A program made the translations under genes and the position numbers. A stretch of DNA of 64,000 nt, taken from the NCBI GenBank assembly GCA_020024635.1, contig JAHHTL010000002.1:27835-91834 (forward strand), in the 5' to 3' direction. The stretch comes from Ruminococcus sp. GTDB taxonomy: Bacteria; Bacillota; Clostridia; Lachnospirales; Lachnospiraceae. Positions 16,086 through 25,031 of the stretch are shown here, in pieces; position 1 is the first letter of the stretch, and every line of letters begins with the position of its first letter. Below the pieces are notes generated by a model that worked only from the letters and a program-made list of their open reading frames with translations, made no database searches and was not told where the DNA came from.

Positions 16086-17816
16086 ATGGAATACAAAAAA
16101 AGATATGAAGAATGGTTGAATAATACTTACTTTGATGAAGCAACTAAAGAAGAACTTAGAAGCATCCAAGATGATGAAAATGAGATGAAAGAACGATTTT
16201 ATACAGATCTTGAATTTGGTACAGCAGGATTAAGAGGAATTATTGGCGCGGGCACGAATCGTATGAATATTTATACTGTACGAAAAGCAACGCAAGGACT
16301 TGCAAATTACATTACAAAAAGTGGAAATGAAAAAAGAGGAGTTGCTATTGCGTATGATTCTCGTCGGATGTCTCCGGAATTTGCACAAGAAGCGGCATTA
16401 TGTCTGGCGGCAAATGGAATCAAAGCGTATGTATTTGAATCATTAAGACCAACTCCAGAATTATCTTTTGCAGTTAGGAAGTTAGGATGTATTGCGGGAA
16501 TTAATATAACAGCAAGTCACAATCCTCCAGAATATAACGGATATAAAGTGTACTGGGAAGATGGTGCACAGATCACTCCACCACATGATCAAGGAATTAT
16601 GGCAGAAGTCAAGGGAGTGGAAGATTATACAACGATGAAGAGCATGAGTTTAGAAGATGCAAAAGCATCAGGACTTTATGAAGTAATCGGAAAAGAAATT
16701 GATGATGCATACATGGTAGAACTAAAAAAACAGATTCTTCACCAAGATGCGATCGATGCAGTTGGAAAAGATTTAAAAATTGTCTATAGTCCACTGCATG
16801 GTACAGGAAATATTCCGGCACGTCGTATTTTAAAAGAACTTGGATTTGAGAATGTTTATGTTGTAAAGGAGCAGGAACTTCCAGATGGTGAGTTCCCAAC
16901 AGTTTCTTACCCAAATCCAGAGGCAGAAGAAGCATTTGAATTAGGGCTAAAATTGGCAAAAGAAGTGGATGCAGACATTGTGCTTGCAACAGATCCGGAT
17001 GCAGATCGCCTTGGAGTGCGTGTAAAAGATAAAAATGGGGAATATCATGATTTGACAGGAAATATGTCTGGATGTTTGCTTGCAGACTATGAAATTGGAC
17101 AGAGAAAAGAAACGCAAGGACTTCCAGAGGATGGATACCTTATTAAGACCATTGTAACTTCGAATATGGCAGATGCTATCGCTAAGTATTACCAGACAGG
17201 ATTGATTGAAGTTCTTACAGGATTCAAATACATTGGACAGCAGATTCTGGGATTTGAGACAACAGGAAAAGGGTCATACTTGTTTGGGTTTGAAGAAAGT
17301 TATGGATGCCTAATCGGAACGTATGCAAGAGACAAAGATGCCATTGTGGCTACGATGGCGCTTTGTGAAGCGGCAGCTTATTATAAGACAAAAGATATGA
17401 CACTTTGGGATGCCATGATTACGTTGTATGAGCGATATGGATATTATAAAGATGATATTCAGGCAATTACGTTAAAAGGAATCGAAGGACTGGAAAAGAT
17501 TCAGGAGATACTAGAAACACTTCGTAAAAATCCACCGACTCAGATTGCAGGCTATAAGGTCATTAAAGCAAGAGATTACAAGGCAGATACAATTAAAAAT
17601 TTGGAGACAGGTGAAGTTACAGCAACGGGACTTCCAAATTCAAATGTTCTTTATTATGATCTTACAGAAGATGCATGGTTATGTGTAAGACCGTCAGGAA
17701 CAGAGCCAAAAGTAAAATTTTACTACGGAGTTAAGGGGACTTCTCTAGAAGATGCAGAGGAAAAATCAGAAACCATGGGCAAAGAAATACTTTCCATGAT
17801 TGATCAAATGCTGTAA
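16086..17816 (+). CDS. Alpha-phosphoglucomutase/phosphomannomutase
   Basis: This 576-residue member of the phosphohexomutase superfamily interconverts hexose 1- and 6-phosphates. The phosphoserine loop is TASHNPPEYNGYKVYW, the metal site is ATDPDADRLG, the sugar-binding loop is FGFEESYG, and the phosphate-binding loop near the C-terminus is RPSGTEPKVKFY. All four active-site blocks are intact. The start at 16086 was chosen over an in-frame ATG at 16053 because GTAGGAGGT lies just before it, and the earlier start would overlap the CotS-like gene. It supplies glucose-1-phosphate, the substrate of GlgC encoded further along. Confidence 0.92.
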   Translation: MEYKKRYEEWLNNTYFDEATKEELRSIQDDENEMKERFYTDLEFGTAGLRGIIGAGTNRMNIYTVRKATQGLANYITKSGNEKRGVAIAYDSRRMSPEFAQEAALCLAANGIKAYVFESLRPTPELSFAVRKLGCIAGINITASHNPPEYNGYKVYWEDGAQITPPHDQGIMAEVKGVEDYTTMKSMSLEDAKASGLYEVIGKEIDDAYMVELKKQILHQDAIDAVGKDLKIVYSPLHGTGNIPARRILKELGFENVYVVKEQELPDGEFPTVSYPNPEAEEAFELGLKLAKEVDADIVLATDPDADRLGVRVKDKNGEYHDLTGNMSGCLLADYEIGQRKETQGLPEDGYLIKTIVTSNMADAIAKYYQTGLIEVLTGFKYIGQQILGFETTGKGSYLFGFEESYGCLIGTYARDKDAIVATMALCEAAAYYKTKDMTLWDAMITLYERYGYYKDDIQAITLKGIEGLEKIQEILETLRKNPPTQIAGYKVIKARDYKADTIKNLETGEVTATGLPNSNVLYYDLTEDAWLCVRPSGTEPKVKFYYGVKGTSLEDAEEKSETMGKEILSMIDQML

Positions 17817-17894
17817 TTGGCCTAGAAAGAAGCGAAAAAGACGGTTAAAATTACAAAATATGGGCAATTGTTGACTTAAATATAGATAAAATCC

Positions 17895-17923
17895 TTGACA
17901 AAGATAAGGGAAACAGTTATAAC
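17895..17923 (+). promoter_or_regulatory. HU gene promoter
   Basis: A perfect TTGACA, 17 bases, then TATAAC, about 95 bases before the hup start. A long leader with GGAAAGCC/GGGGCTTTT-like sequence follows. Confidence 0.8.
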
Positions 17924-18017
17924 AATACTTAAGGAAAGCCACAGTTAAGGGGCTTTTATGCATATTTTGAACTGGAGCGGATGTGATTCCGGTACAAAAA
18001 GAAGGAGGAAATTACCT

Positions 18018-18293
18018 ATGAATAAGACAGAATTTATCGCAGCAATCGCTGAGAAAGCAGATATTTCAAAAAAGGATTCTGAAAAAGCATTAAAAGCATT
18101 TATGGATGTTGTATCTGAGGAATTAAGAAAAGGCGAAAAGATTCAATTAGTAGGATTTGGAACATTCGAAGTTAGCGAAAGAGCTGCAAGAGAAGGAAGA
18201 AATCCACACACTGGAGAGGCTATGAGCATTGCGGCTTGTAAAGCTCCAAAATTCAAAGCTGGAAAAGCATTAAAAGATGCTGTAAACGCTTAA
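18018..18293 (+). CDS. hup: HU-type nucleoid DNA-binding protein
   Basis: At 91 residues this is a standard HU. The start MNKTEFIAAIAEKADISKKDSEKAL, the FGTFEVSERAAREGRNP segment with the flexible beta-arm (RNPHTGE) and its Pro, and the C-terminus FKAGKALKDAVN are all canonical. It bends and compacts DNA as a dimer. The ATG is preceded by GAAGGAGGAAATT. It has its own strong promoter and terminator, consistent with high expression. Confidence 0.96.
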   Translation: MNKTEFIAAIAEKADISKKDSEKALKAFMDVVSEELRKGEKIQLVGFGTFEVSERAAREGRNPHTGEAMSIAACKAPKFKAGKALKDAVNA

Positions 18294-18320
18294 GTACCAG
18301 TTGTTACAAAAAACAAAGTG

Positions 18321-18357
18321 AAAGCACTTATGATGTCCGCATTGTAAGTGCTTTTTT
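18321..18357 (+). terminator. hup terminator
   Basis: AAAGCACTTA and TAAGTGCTTT form a 10-bp stem with a TTTTTT tail. It lies between hup and the RqcP gene 23 bases downstream, so some read-through may feed the following operon. Confidence 0.85.
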
Positions 18358-18379
18358 ATAAACAAGAAAGTGAGAGAAC

Positions 18380-18619
18380 ATGCGATTAGATAAATTTTTA
18401 AAAGTTTCCAGATTGATCAAGAGACGTACAGTGGCAAACGAGGCATGCGATGCAGGACGTGTTATGGTCAATGGAACAGTAGCAAAAGCATCGGTAAAGG
18501 TAAAAGCGGGGGATATTATTGAAATTCAATTTGGAACAAAAACAGTAAAAGTAGAAGTGCTGATCATCCAAGAAACAACAAAGAAAGAAGAAGCAAAGGA
18601 AATGTTCCGCTACTTGTGA
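18380..18619 (+). CDS. rqcP: RqcP-like S4-domain ribosome quality-control protein (YabO family)
   Basis: This 79-residue protein is essentially one S4 RNA-binding domain: MRLDKFLKVSRLIKRRTVANEACDAGRVMVNG. Its order with yabP, yabQ and divIC matches the Bacillus locus where this gene is yabO/rqcP. RqcP binds the 50S subunit and, with RqcH, drives C-terminal alanine tailing of stalled nascent chains. RqcH itself is not in the window, but MutS2 (RqcU), which acts on collided ribosomes, is. An RlbA/HslR-type role is the alternative, but synteny favours RqcP. Confidence 0.88.
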   Translation: MRLDKFLKVSRLIKRRTVANEACDAGRVMVNGTVAKASVKVKAGDIIEIQFGTKTVKVEVLIIQETTKKEEAKEMFRYL

Positions 18620-18698
18620 TTTCATTTTTTATCTCTTTAGGAATAATCAAATTCCCTTTTTCATATATATGTTAGAGTATAGTGAAAGGGGAATAGCT

Positions 18699-18983
18699 AT
18701 GGAAGAAAGGCAGATGCCAAAGACACACAAAGTTGTTTTTAATAATCGAAAGAGTGGTATGGTCACAGGGGTAATTGATGTGATTTCATTTGATCTTAAC
18801 GAGGTATTACTTCAAACAGAATTGGGGCTGTTAACGGTAAAAGGGACGGATCTTCATGTGAATCGATTGAATTTGGAAAAAGGTGAAGTGGATTTGGCGG
18901 GCAATGTTGACAGTTTTACATATTCTGGAACCAGTCAAACGACGCATCACGAAGATGGATTTTTTGCAAAATTATTCAAATAG
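18699..18983 (+). CDS. yabP: Sporulation protein YabP
   Basis: This 94-residue protein belongs to the YabP/YqfC family, needed for spore formation in relatives. Recognisable segments are HKVVFNNRKSGMVTGVIDVISFDLNEVLLQTELGLLTVKG (positions about 6-45) and the KGTDLHVNRLNLEKGEV block. There is no membrane segment. The ATG at 18699 follows AAAGGGGAAT and is preferred to an in-frame ATG at 18669 without a ribosome site. It is followed by yabQ after 9 bases, which strongly supports the identity. Confidence 0.88.
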   Translation: MEERQMPKTHKVVFNNRKSGMVTGVIDVISFDLNEVLLQTELGLLTVKGTDLHVNRLNLEKGEVDLAGNVDSFTYSGTSQTTHHEDGFFAKLFK

Positions 18984-18992
18984 GTATGTGGT

Positions 18993-19319
18993 ATGTTTGA
19001 AGTTGGAAGGGAATTTTTTATATTTATTTATGCTGTTTTGGCAGGGATTTTTCTTATGCTCTTCTATCAGTTTTTGCAGTTGACGCGATGTCTGATTTCC
19101 CATAAACTGTGGATCGTGAATTTGGGAGATATTATCTTTTGGATTTTTGCATCCATCTATTTGTTTCGGCAAATGTATAGAACGACCTATGGAAGTATTC
19201 GATGGTTTTTTGTGCTCGGAATCTTTCTGGGAGTAGGGCTTATTTGGTATATCAGTTGTCGAGGAAGAAGATACATTAGAGATAAGAAAAATGTTGAAAA
19301 GAAAAACAAGAAAGGATAA
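18993..19319 (+). CDS. yabQ: Spore cortex biosynthesis membrane protein YabQ
   Basis: This 108-residue protein is largely hydrophobic, with about three transmembrane segments (8-30, 42-62 and 70-88) and a basic C-terminal tail. YabQ localises to the forespore membranes in Bacillus and is needed for cortex synthesis. The sequence is not highly diagnostic by itself, but length, topology and position between yabP and divIC fit. A weak GGTATGTGG precedes the ATG, suggesting translation coupled to yabP. Confidence 0.85.
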   Translation: MFEVGREFFIFIYAVLAGIFLMLFYQFLQLTRCLISHKLWIVNLGDIIFWIFASIYLFRQMYRTTYGSIRWFFVLGIFLGVGLIWYISCRGRRYIRDKKNVEKKNKKG

Positions 19320-19358
19320 AATAAAATTAAGAAATTCAAAATAAGTCAGGTGAATAAA

Positions 19359-19691
19359 ATGAAGAACAATCAAAAACGTACCCAGGCAAGACCAAAGAGA
19401 CCACAGTATGCTTTGGGTCGCTATCGTCGAAGTGCAGTGGTGGTTAGCAGCGTCTTTGTTTTTCTTGTAGGAATACTTTTGGTCAATGCGATCAATCTAA
19501 AAAAGAAAAAAGAAAATTACAGACAAGAGCAAAAAGAACTTCAGATTCAGATTGATGCACAAAAGCAAAGAATGCAAGAAATTGAAGAATTAAAAGAGTA
19601 TGTAAAGACAGAAGAATTTGAAAAGGAAATTGCGGAAGAAAAGTTAGGTCTAGTTGATCCAGACGAAATTATATTTAAACCAGTGAAATAA
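19359..19691 (+). CDS. divIC: Septum formation initiator DivIC/FtsL-type protein
   Basis: This 110-residue bitopic protein has a basic cytoplasmic tail, one transmembrane segment (about 26-46), a Lys/Glu/Gln-rich leucine-zipper-like coiled coil (about 47-85), and the family ending EEKLGLVDPDEIIF. DivIC pairs with FtsL and DivIB to activate septal peptidoglycan synthesis. The ATG at 19359 is set by AGGTGA just upstream. A GTG at 19350 is possible. Synteny with yabQ supports DivIC over FtsL. A terminator follows. Confidence 0.88.
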   Translation: MKNNQKRTQARPKRPQYALGRYRRSAVVVSSVFVFLVGILLVNAINLKKKKENYRQEQKELQIQIDAQKQRMQEIEELKEYVKTEEFEKEIAEEKLGLVDPDEIIFKPVK

Positions 19692-19708
19692 GAGAAATTA
19701 CAGAAGAG

Positions 19709-19734
19709 AAGCTCCGGAAAAATCCGGGGCTTTT
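19709..19734 (+). terminator. divIC terminator
   Basis: AAGCTCCGGA and TCCGGGGCTT pair around a short A-rich loop, followed by TTTT. It marks the end of the rqcP-yabP-yabQ-divIC operon before spoIIE. Confidence 0.8.
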
Positions 19735-19786
19735 GTATTGGAGGAAAAGTTACATCAGCTTGAATAAAAGGACAGGAGGAAAAAAG

Positions 19787-21187
19787 ATGAGTGATGGACA
19801 GGCTCTACATACAAGTCCTTATGTAGTTCAGATAGAAAAATTTTCGGATTCTTTAAAGCGATTATCTCAAATTTACATGGGACTTGGGGAAAAAAAGAAA
19901 TGTTTTACCAATGAAGAAATCGATCTGATTTTCGAACATGTAAAGGAAAAGGTTTGTAAAAAATGTGAAAAATGCGAATGGTGTCTCAAAGATAATATTG
20001 TACATACCTGTCAGATGGAATACGAATTACTTTCTGCCATTGATCGGTATGGAAATGAATTAAATACAGAGACAAAAAGAAATTTGCAGGCAAAGTGTAT
20101 TCGGGCGCCTCGGTTTTTAAGAGAATCTTTAGAAGCGTTCCATGAAGCCAGACAAAATATGATGTGGACCAATAAAATGGCACAAAGCCGAGAAGGGTGT
20201 GCGGCACAAATGAATACGTTTGCCGAGATGCTTAGAGTTACAGCCAAGGAATTAGAAGACAGCGTTTTTTCAGATGACCGCATGGAAAAACGGGTGATGG
20301 AAACGTTAAGAAAATTAGGACTTCGAGTGTTAAGTATAAATTTACTTATTAATAAAGACGGAAAGTATGAAGTTCAGGTAATTGCGCGGGCCATGAATAA
20401 GGAATGTGTGACGATGAAAGAAGTCATTCATGGAATTTCGGAAACACTGGGAAGAAAATTTGTTTTGGATCATGCAAATTGTTCGATTGTGGGACGAGAA
20501 TATACCACAATTATTTGTATGGAAGGGCCAATGTATTATACACTTCAAGGAATTGCAAAAATCGGAAAAGGATGCAGTGAAATTTCAGGAGACAATTTTA
20601 CAATGATGGAACTTCCGGGTGGAAAACAAGGGGTTGCACTTTCGGATGGAATGGGGTCTGGAGAAATAGCATGTAAGGAAAGTACATTGGTTATCGAACT
20701 TTTGGAAGAACTTTTAGAAGCTGGTTTTCCAGAAAAAATGGCAATTCAGATGATTAATTCTACATTAGTAATGGGGAGGGAGGAACTTCGTTTTTCAACC
20801 ATTGATCTAAGTGTTTTCGATCTCTATACAGGAACATGTGAGATGATCAAGGCAGGTGCATCCACCACCTTTATCAAAAAGAAAGAGAAAGTAGAACTTC
20901 TTACTTCGACTAGTTTACCAATCGGAGTTTTACATACCATTGAATTGGACTCCATTGTTCGACAACTGGAAGATGGGGATTTTGTGATTATGGTTACCGA
21001 TGGTATAATGGATGCCCTTCCGGTGGGAGAACAGGAAATTATTTTGGAAACAATTATACGGGGAACAGATCTTAACAATCCAAAAGATCTTGCACATCAC
21101 ATTTTAGAGCAAGTGTTAAACTGGAATGAAAAACCACCAATGGATGATATGACGGTTCTTGTAGTAGGAATGTGGAAACGGCAATAG
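19787..21187 (+). CDS. spoIIE: SpoIIE-type serine phosphatase lacking the membrane domain
   Basis: SpoIIE is the PP2C phosphatase that dephosphorylates SpoIIAA and activates sigma-F in the forespore. This 466-residue version has the cysteine-rich linker (C57, C60, C63, C66, C75) and the central regulatory region. It also has a complete PP2C domain with ALSDGMGSG, VTDGIMDAL and PPMDDMTVLVV metal-site blocks. The N-terminal multi-pass membrane domain of about 330 residues in Bacillus (827 in total) is missing, and no upstream hydrophobic reading frame exists. The ATG follows GACAGGAGGAAAAAAG. Its place between divIC and tilS matches spoIIE in Bacillus. The protein is thus predicted to be soluble. 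Confidence 0.88.
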   Translation: MSDGQALHTSPYVVQIEKFSDSLKRLSQIYMGLGEKKKCFTNEEIDLIFEHVKEKVCKKCEKCEWCLKDNIVHTCQMEYELLSAIDRYGNELNTETKRNLQAKCIRAPRFLRESLEAFHEARQNMMWTNKMAQSREGCAAQMNTFAEMLRVTAKELEDSVFSDDRMEKRVMETLRKLGLRVLSINLLINKDGKYEVQVIARAMNKECVTMKEVIHGISETLGRKFVLDHANCSIVGREYTTIICMEGPMYYTLQGIAKIGKGCSEISGDNFTMMELPGGKQGVALSDGMGSGEIACKESTLVIELLEELLEAGFPEKMAIQMINSTLVMGREELRFSTIDLSVFDLYTGTCEMIKAGASTTFIKKKEKVELLTSTSLPIGVLHTIELDSIVRQLEDGDFVIMVTDGIMDALPVGEQEIILETIIRGTDLNNPKDLAHHILEQVLNWNEKPPMDDMTVLVVGMWKRQ

Positions 21188-21228
21188 AATGCCTTGCATT
21201 CAAAAGGAAAATTCGCTATAGTTGATAT

Positions 21229-22641
21229 ATGATGAAAAAAATAGAGCAGTTTATTGAAAAAAATCATATGATTGATAATGGAGACAGAATTATTGCGGGG
21301 ATATCGGGCGGAGCGGATTCGGTATGCCTGCTTTTTGTGCTACTAGAGCTTCAAAGAACCTATGACATCGAAATTATTGCTGTTCATGTCAATCATGGCA
21401 TCCGTGGACAAGATGCGTTAGCAGATGAGCAGTTCACAGTAGACTTGTGTAAAAAACAGAATATAAAATGCGTTGTTTTTCGAAAAGAAGTGGAATTAAT
21501 TGCAAAAAAAAGGAAACAATCTGTGGAGGAGGCAGGTCGAGATGTGCGAAGAGAAGCTTTTTTTGAAGTTTTAAAAGAGGAACATGGAACGAAAATTGCA
21601 ACGGCACATCATCAGAATGACAATGCAGAAACTTTTTTGATGAACTTGGTTAGAGGAACAGGATTAAAAGGATTGGGAGGAATCCGGCCTGTAAATGGAA
21701 AGGTGATCCGTCCTCTTCTTTGTATGACACGGAGTGAAATAGAAAAATTTGTAAGAAATAAGCAATGTGGATGGTGTACAGACGAGACAAATAATGAACA
21801 AGAATATACGAGAAATAAAATTAGGCATTCGGTTCTTCCCGTGCTAGAGCAGCAAATGAATCTTCATGCTATACAGCATATGAATGAAACGATGGAACAA
21901 TTACGTCAGGTATGGGATTATATGGAAATGCAAGCCGAAGTAGCTATGGAAAGCTGTGTAGAGCAAACCCAAGAAGGAGAACTGCAAATTAATAAGGAAG
22001 ACTATGAGCAGCTACATGAAGTAGTGCAGTCCATGGTTCTAAAGAAATGTTTAAGTGAGGTTGCGGGGGAACAAAGGAATCTTACTTCCGCTCATATCGA
22101 AGCAATCGCACAGCTCATGAACAAACAATGTGGAAAAAGTAGAAATCTGCCCTATGCGGTAGAGGCAATCCGCAATTATAAGGGAATATTGCTAAGGCGA
22201 AGGAAACAAGACAAAAAACAAGATATGGAAGCGCTTATTCTAAACGTCCCAGGAAAAACTGTGATTCCACAGAAGAACCTAATCATTAAGTGTGTCATAC
22301 GAAACGCAGATGAAATGATAATGGATGAGATACCACAAAAAATCTACACGAAATGGTTTGATTATGATATAATAAAGGGTAACCTGACTGTGAGAAGTAG
22401 ACAGACAGGGGACTATATCGTGATTGATAAAATGGGAAGAAAACAAAAGATAAAGTCTTATTTTGTCAATGAGAAAATACCGGCAGATCAGAGAAATCTG
22501 ATTCCATTAATCTGTGATGGTGAAAAAGTGATATGGATTGTAGGTTATCGCATGAGTAGCGCGTGCCAGGTGGTTAAAACGACGAAGAAAATACTTGAGA
22601 TAACAGTAATGGAGGAAAAAGAAAATGTCAGAAAAGATTAA
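21229..22641 (+). CDS. tilS: tRNA(Ile)-lysidine synthase TilS
   Basis: TilS converts C34 of tRNA-Ile(CAU) to lysidine, which changes its decoding to AUA. The PP-loop ATP pyrophosphatase motif GISGGADSVCLLF is at about 24-36, followed by HVNHGIRG, AEEAGRD-like EEAGRDVRREAFF and TAHHQNDNAETFLMNL. The C-terminal TilS domain (about 370-460) contains GDYIVIDKMGRKQKIKSYF. At 470 residues it has normal length. No clear ribosome site precedes the ATG. The end overlaps the hpt start by 17 bases, the conserved arrangement in Firmicutes. Confidence 0.93.
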   Translation: MMKKIEQFIEKNHMIDNGDRIIAGISGGADSVCLLFVLLELQRTYDIEIIAVHVNHGIRGQDALADEQFTVDLCKKQNIKCVVFRKEVELIAKKRKQSVEEAGRDVRREAFFEVLKEEHGTKIATAHHQNDNAETFLMNLVRGTGLKGLGGIRPVNGKVIRPLLCMTRSEIEKFVRNKQCGWCTDETNNEQEYTRNKIRHSVLPVLEQQMNLHAIQHMNETMEQLRQVWDYMEMQAEVAMESCVEQTQEGELQINKEDYEQLHEVVQSMVLKKCLSEVAGEQRNLTSAHIEAIAQLMNKQCGKSRNLPYAVEAIRNYKGILLRRRKQDKKQDMEALILNVPGKTVIPQKNLIIKCVIRNADEMIMDEIPQKIYTKWFDYDIIKGNLTVRSRQTGDYIVIDKMGRKQKIKSYFVNEKIPADQRNLIPLICDGEKVIWIVGYRMSSACQVVKTTKKILEITVMEEKENVRKD

Positions 22642-23152
22642 TGTATTAGTATCAGAAGAAGAAGTGACAAAGCGATTAAAAGAACTCGGGGAGCAGATTA
22701 GCAAAGATTACGAAGGAAAAGAAATTCATATGATCTGCATCTTAAAAGGCGGAGTATTCTTTATGGTAGATCTTTCGAAGAGAATCAGTGTTCCAGTATC
22801 TTTAGATTTTATGAGCGTAAGCAGTTATGGAAATGGGACAAAGTCAAGTGGAGTAGTGCGTATTGCCAAAGATTTAGATGAGTCTATTGAAGGCAAAGAT
22901 GTGCTGATTGTAGAGGATATTATTGATTCAGGAAGAACATTATATTATTTGATGGACATTTTGAAAAAGCGCAATCCAAATAGCATTCGTCTATGCACAT
23001 TGTTAGATAAACCTGAGAGAAGAGAAAAAGACGTAAAAGTTGATTACGTTGGATTTGAAATCCCAGATGAATTTGTGGTTGGTTACGGTCTTGATTATGC
23101 TCAGAAGTATAGAAACCTTCCATACATCGGTGTGGTAGAAGGCGTAGAATAG
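22625..23152 (+). CDS. hpt: Hypoxanthine phosphoribosyltransferase
   Basis: This 175-residue enzyme salvages hypoxanthine (and often guanine) to nucleotides with PRPP. The PRPP-binding signature VLIVEDIIDSGRTLYYL is at about 97-113, CILKGGVFFMVDL is the pyrophosphate loop near residue 38, and KVDYVGFEIPDEFVVGYGLDY is the base-contacting C-terminal block. The ATG lies inside tilS and is preceded by GGAGGAAAAAGAAA. It links tilS and ftsH in one operon. Confidence 0.94.
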   Translation: MSEKINVLVSEEEVTKRLKELGEQISKDYEGKEIHMICILKGGVFFMVDLSKRISVPVSLDFMSVSSYGNGTKSSGVVRIAKDLDESIEGKDVLIVEDIIDSGRTLYYLMDILKKRNPNSIRLCTLLDKPERREKDVKVDYVGFEIPDEFVVGYGLDYAQKYRNLPYIGVVEGVE

Positions 23153-23165
23153 GAAGGAGAACATA

Positions 23166-24995
23166 TTGTTGGAAAATAAAAAAAGTAAAGGGATGGGGGG
23201 AGCTGCCTTTCTGACGTTCTTAATCGTTGTATTTGTGGTCCTTTGGACAACAAATCGTATGCAGATGAAGAATCAAGAAATGACATATCAAAGCTTTGTC
23301 CAAGAAGTAAAAAATGAGAACGTAAAGGAAGTGGTGATTCGTCCCAATAAGGTTGTGCCTACTGGGGTAGTTACCGTTGCTTTAAAAGATGGAAGAACAG
23401 TAAAGACGGTAAATGTATCGGATGTAAAAGAAGTGCAGAATCTGCTAGAAGATCGGGTGGACTATCGGATGCTTGATGTTCCGCGTGATTCATGGGTCTC
23501 TACGATTTTATTGCCGCTTCTTCTTACATTTTTAGGAGTGATACTTTTGTTTTTCCTTATGAATCGTCAAAGTGGCGGGGCCAATAATAAGGCGATGAAC
23601 TTTGGAAAAAGCCGGGCAAGATTAACGACCGATGAAGATAAAAAGGTTACGTTTGCAGATGTGGCTGGATTAAGAGAGGAAAAAGAAGAACTGGAAGAAA
23701 TCGTGGATTTTCTAAAATCTCCCAAAAAATATATTCAAGTGGGAGCTAGAATTCCAAAAGGTGTGTTACTAGAGGGACCTCCTGGTACAGGTAAGACTTT
23801 GCTGGCAAAGGCTGTTGCCGGAGAAGCAAAAGTTCCATTTTTTAGTATTTCAGGTTCAGACTTTGTGGAGATGTTCGTCGGTGTTGGAGCATCACGTGTA
23901 CGTGATCTTTTTCAGGATGCCAAGAAAAATTCTCCGTGTATTGTTTTTATAGATGAGATTGATGCTGTTGGTAGACAAAGAGGAAGTGGACTTGGTGGTG
24001 GTCACGACGAACGCGAGCAAACGTTAAATCAGCTCCTTGTAGAGATGGATGGGTTTGGTGCAAATGAAGGGATTATTGTGATTGCGGCTACCAATAGAAA
24101 AGACATCTTAGACCCTGCAATTTTACGTGCAGGACGATTTGACCGTACCGTTATGGTAGGTCGACCAGATGTTCAAGGCAGAGAAGATATTTTGAAAGTC
24201 CATTCAAAAAACAAGCCGCTAGGCGATGATGTTGATTTGAAACAAATCGCACAGACAACAGCAGGATTTACGGGTGCAGATCTTGAAAATCTATTAAATG
24301 AGGCTGCCATTCTTGCTGCGAAAGAGGGAAGAGTCTACCTTCAACAGGCGGATATTCGACATGCCTTTGTAAAACTTGGAATAGGACCGGAAAAGAAAAG
24401 TCGTATTATTTCAGAAAAGGAACGTCGTATTACAGCGTTTCATGAGTCAGGTCATGCACTTTTATACCATTTGCTCCCAGATGTAGGCCCTGTATATAGT
24501 GTATCGATTGTTCCTACAGGAGCAGCAGGGGGATATACAATGCCTCTTCCAGAAAAAGATGATATGTTTAGTACAAAAGGACAGATGTTGCAGGAGATCA
24601 TTGTTTCTCTGGGCGGACGTGCTGCAGAAGAAAAAGTGTTTGAGGATATTACAACAGGGGCATCTCAAGATATCAAACAAGCTACAGCCATTGCAAAGTC
24701 TATGATTACAAAGTTTGGTATGTCTGAAAGACTTGGACTTATTAACTATGATAGTGATAATGATGAAGTATTTATCGGACGTGATTTTGGGCATGCTTCT
24801 CGAGGATACGGAGAAAAGGTAGCCAGTACAATTGATGAAGAAATTAAACGCATCATAGATGAGTGTTACGTAAAAGCAAAAGAAATGTTGGAAGAGTATA
24901 GTGATATTTTGTACAACTGCGCCGAATTGCTGCTCGAAAAGGAAAAAATTAACAGAAGTGAATTTGAAACACTGTTTGATAGCAAAGAAAGTTAA
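23166..24995 (+). CDS. ftsH: ATP-dependent zinc metalloprotease FtsH
   Basis: This 609-residue membrane-bound AAA+ protease degrades misfolded and regulatory proteins. It has transmembrane segments at about 11-28 and 115-135 around an extracytoplasmic domain, then Walker A GPPGTGKT, Walker B FIDEIDAVG, the second region of homology ATNRKDILDPAILRAGRFDR, and the zinc-binding HESGH. All catalytic elements are intact. The start is a TTG at 23166 (a second TTG follows immediately), placed by GGAAGGAG. The first ATG in frame is nine codons on and has a poor site. The order tilS-hpt-ftsH is conserved in Firmicutes. Confidence 0.95.
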   Translation: MLENKKSKGMGGAAFLTFLIVVFVVLWTTNRMQMKNQEMTYQSFVQEVKNENVKEVVIRPNKVVPTGVVTVALKDGRTVKTVNVSDVKEVQNLLEDRVDYRMLDVPRDSWVSTILLPLLLTFLGVILLFFLMNRQSGGANNKAMNFGKSRARLTTDEDKKVTFADVAGLREEKEELEEIVDFLKSPKKYIQVGARIPKGVLLEGPPGTGKTLLAKAVAGEAKVPFFSISGSDFVEMFVGVGASRVRDLFQDAKKNSPCIVFIDEIDAVGRQRGSGLGGGHDEREQTLNQLLVEMDGFGANEGIIVIAATNRKDILDPAILRAGRFDRTVMVGRPDVQGREDILKVHSKNKPLGDDVDLKQIAQTTAGFTGADLENLLNEAAILAAKEGRVYLQQADIRHAFVKLGIGPEKKSRIISEKERRITAFHESGHALLYHLLPDVGPVYSVSIVPTGAAGGYTMPLPEKDDMFSTKGQMLQEIIVSLGGRAAEEKVFEDITTGASQDIKQATAIAKSMITKFGMSERLGLINYDSDNDEVFIGRDFGHASRGYGEKVASTIDEEIKRIIDECYVKAKEMLEEYSDILYNCAELLLEKEKINRSEFETLFDSKES

Positions 24996-25031
24996 GATGC
25001 AAAGAAACACTTAACTCAAAGGAGGTTTCCT

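Noticed and set aside
24462..25010. Minus-strand frame of 182 codons inside ftsH
   Set aside because: It is antisense to the conserved protease domain, has no family-like composition and no ribosome site.
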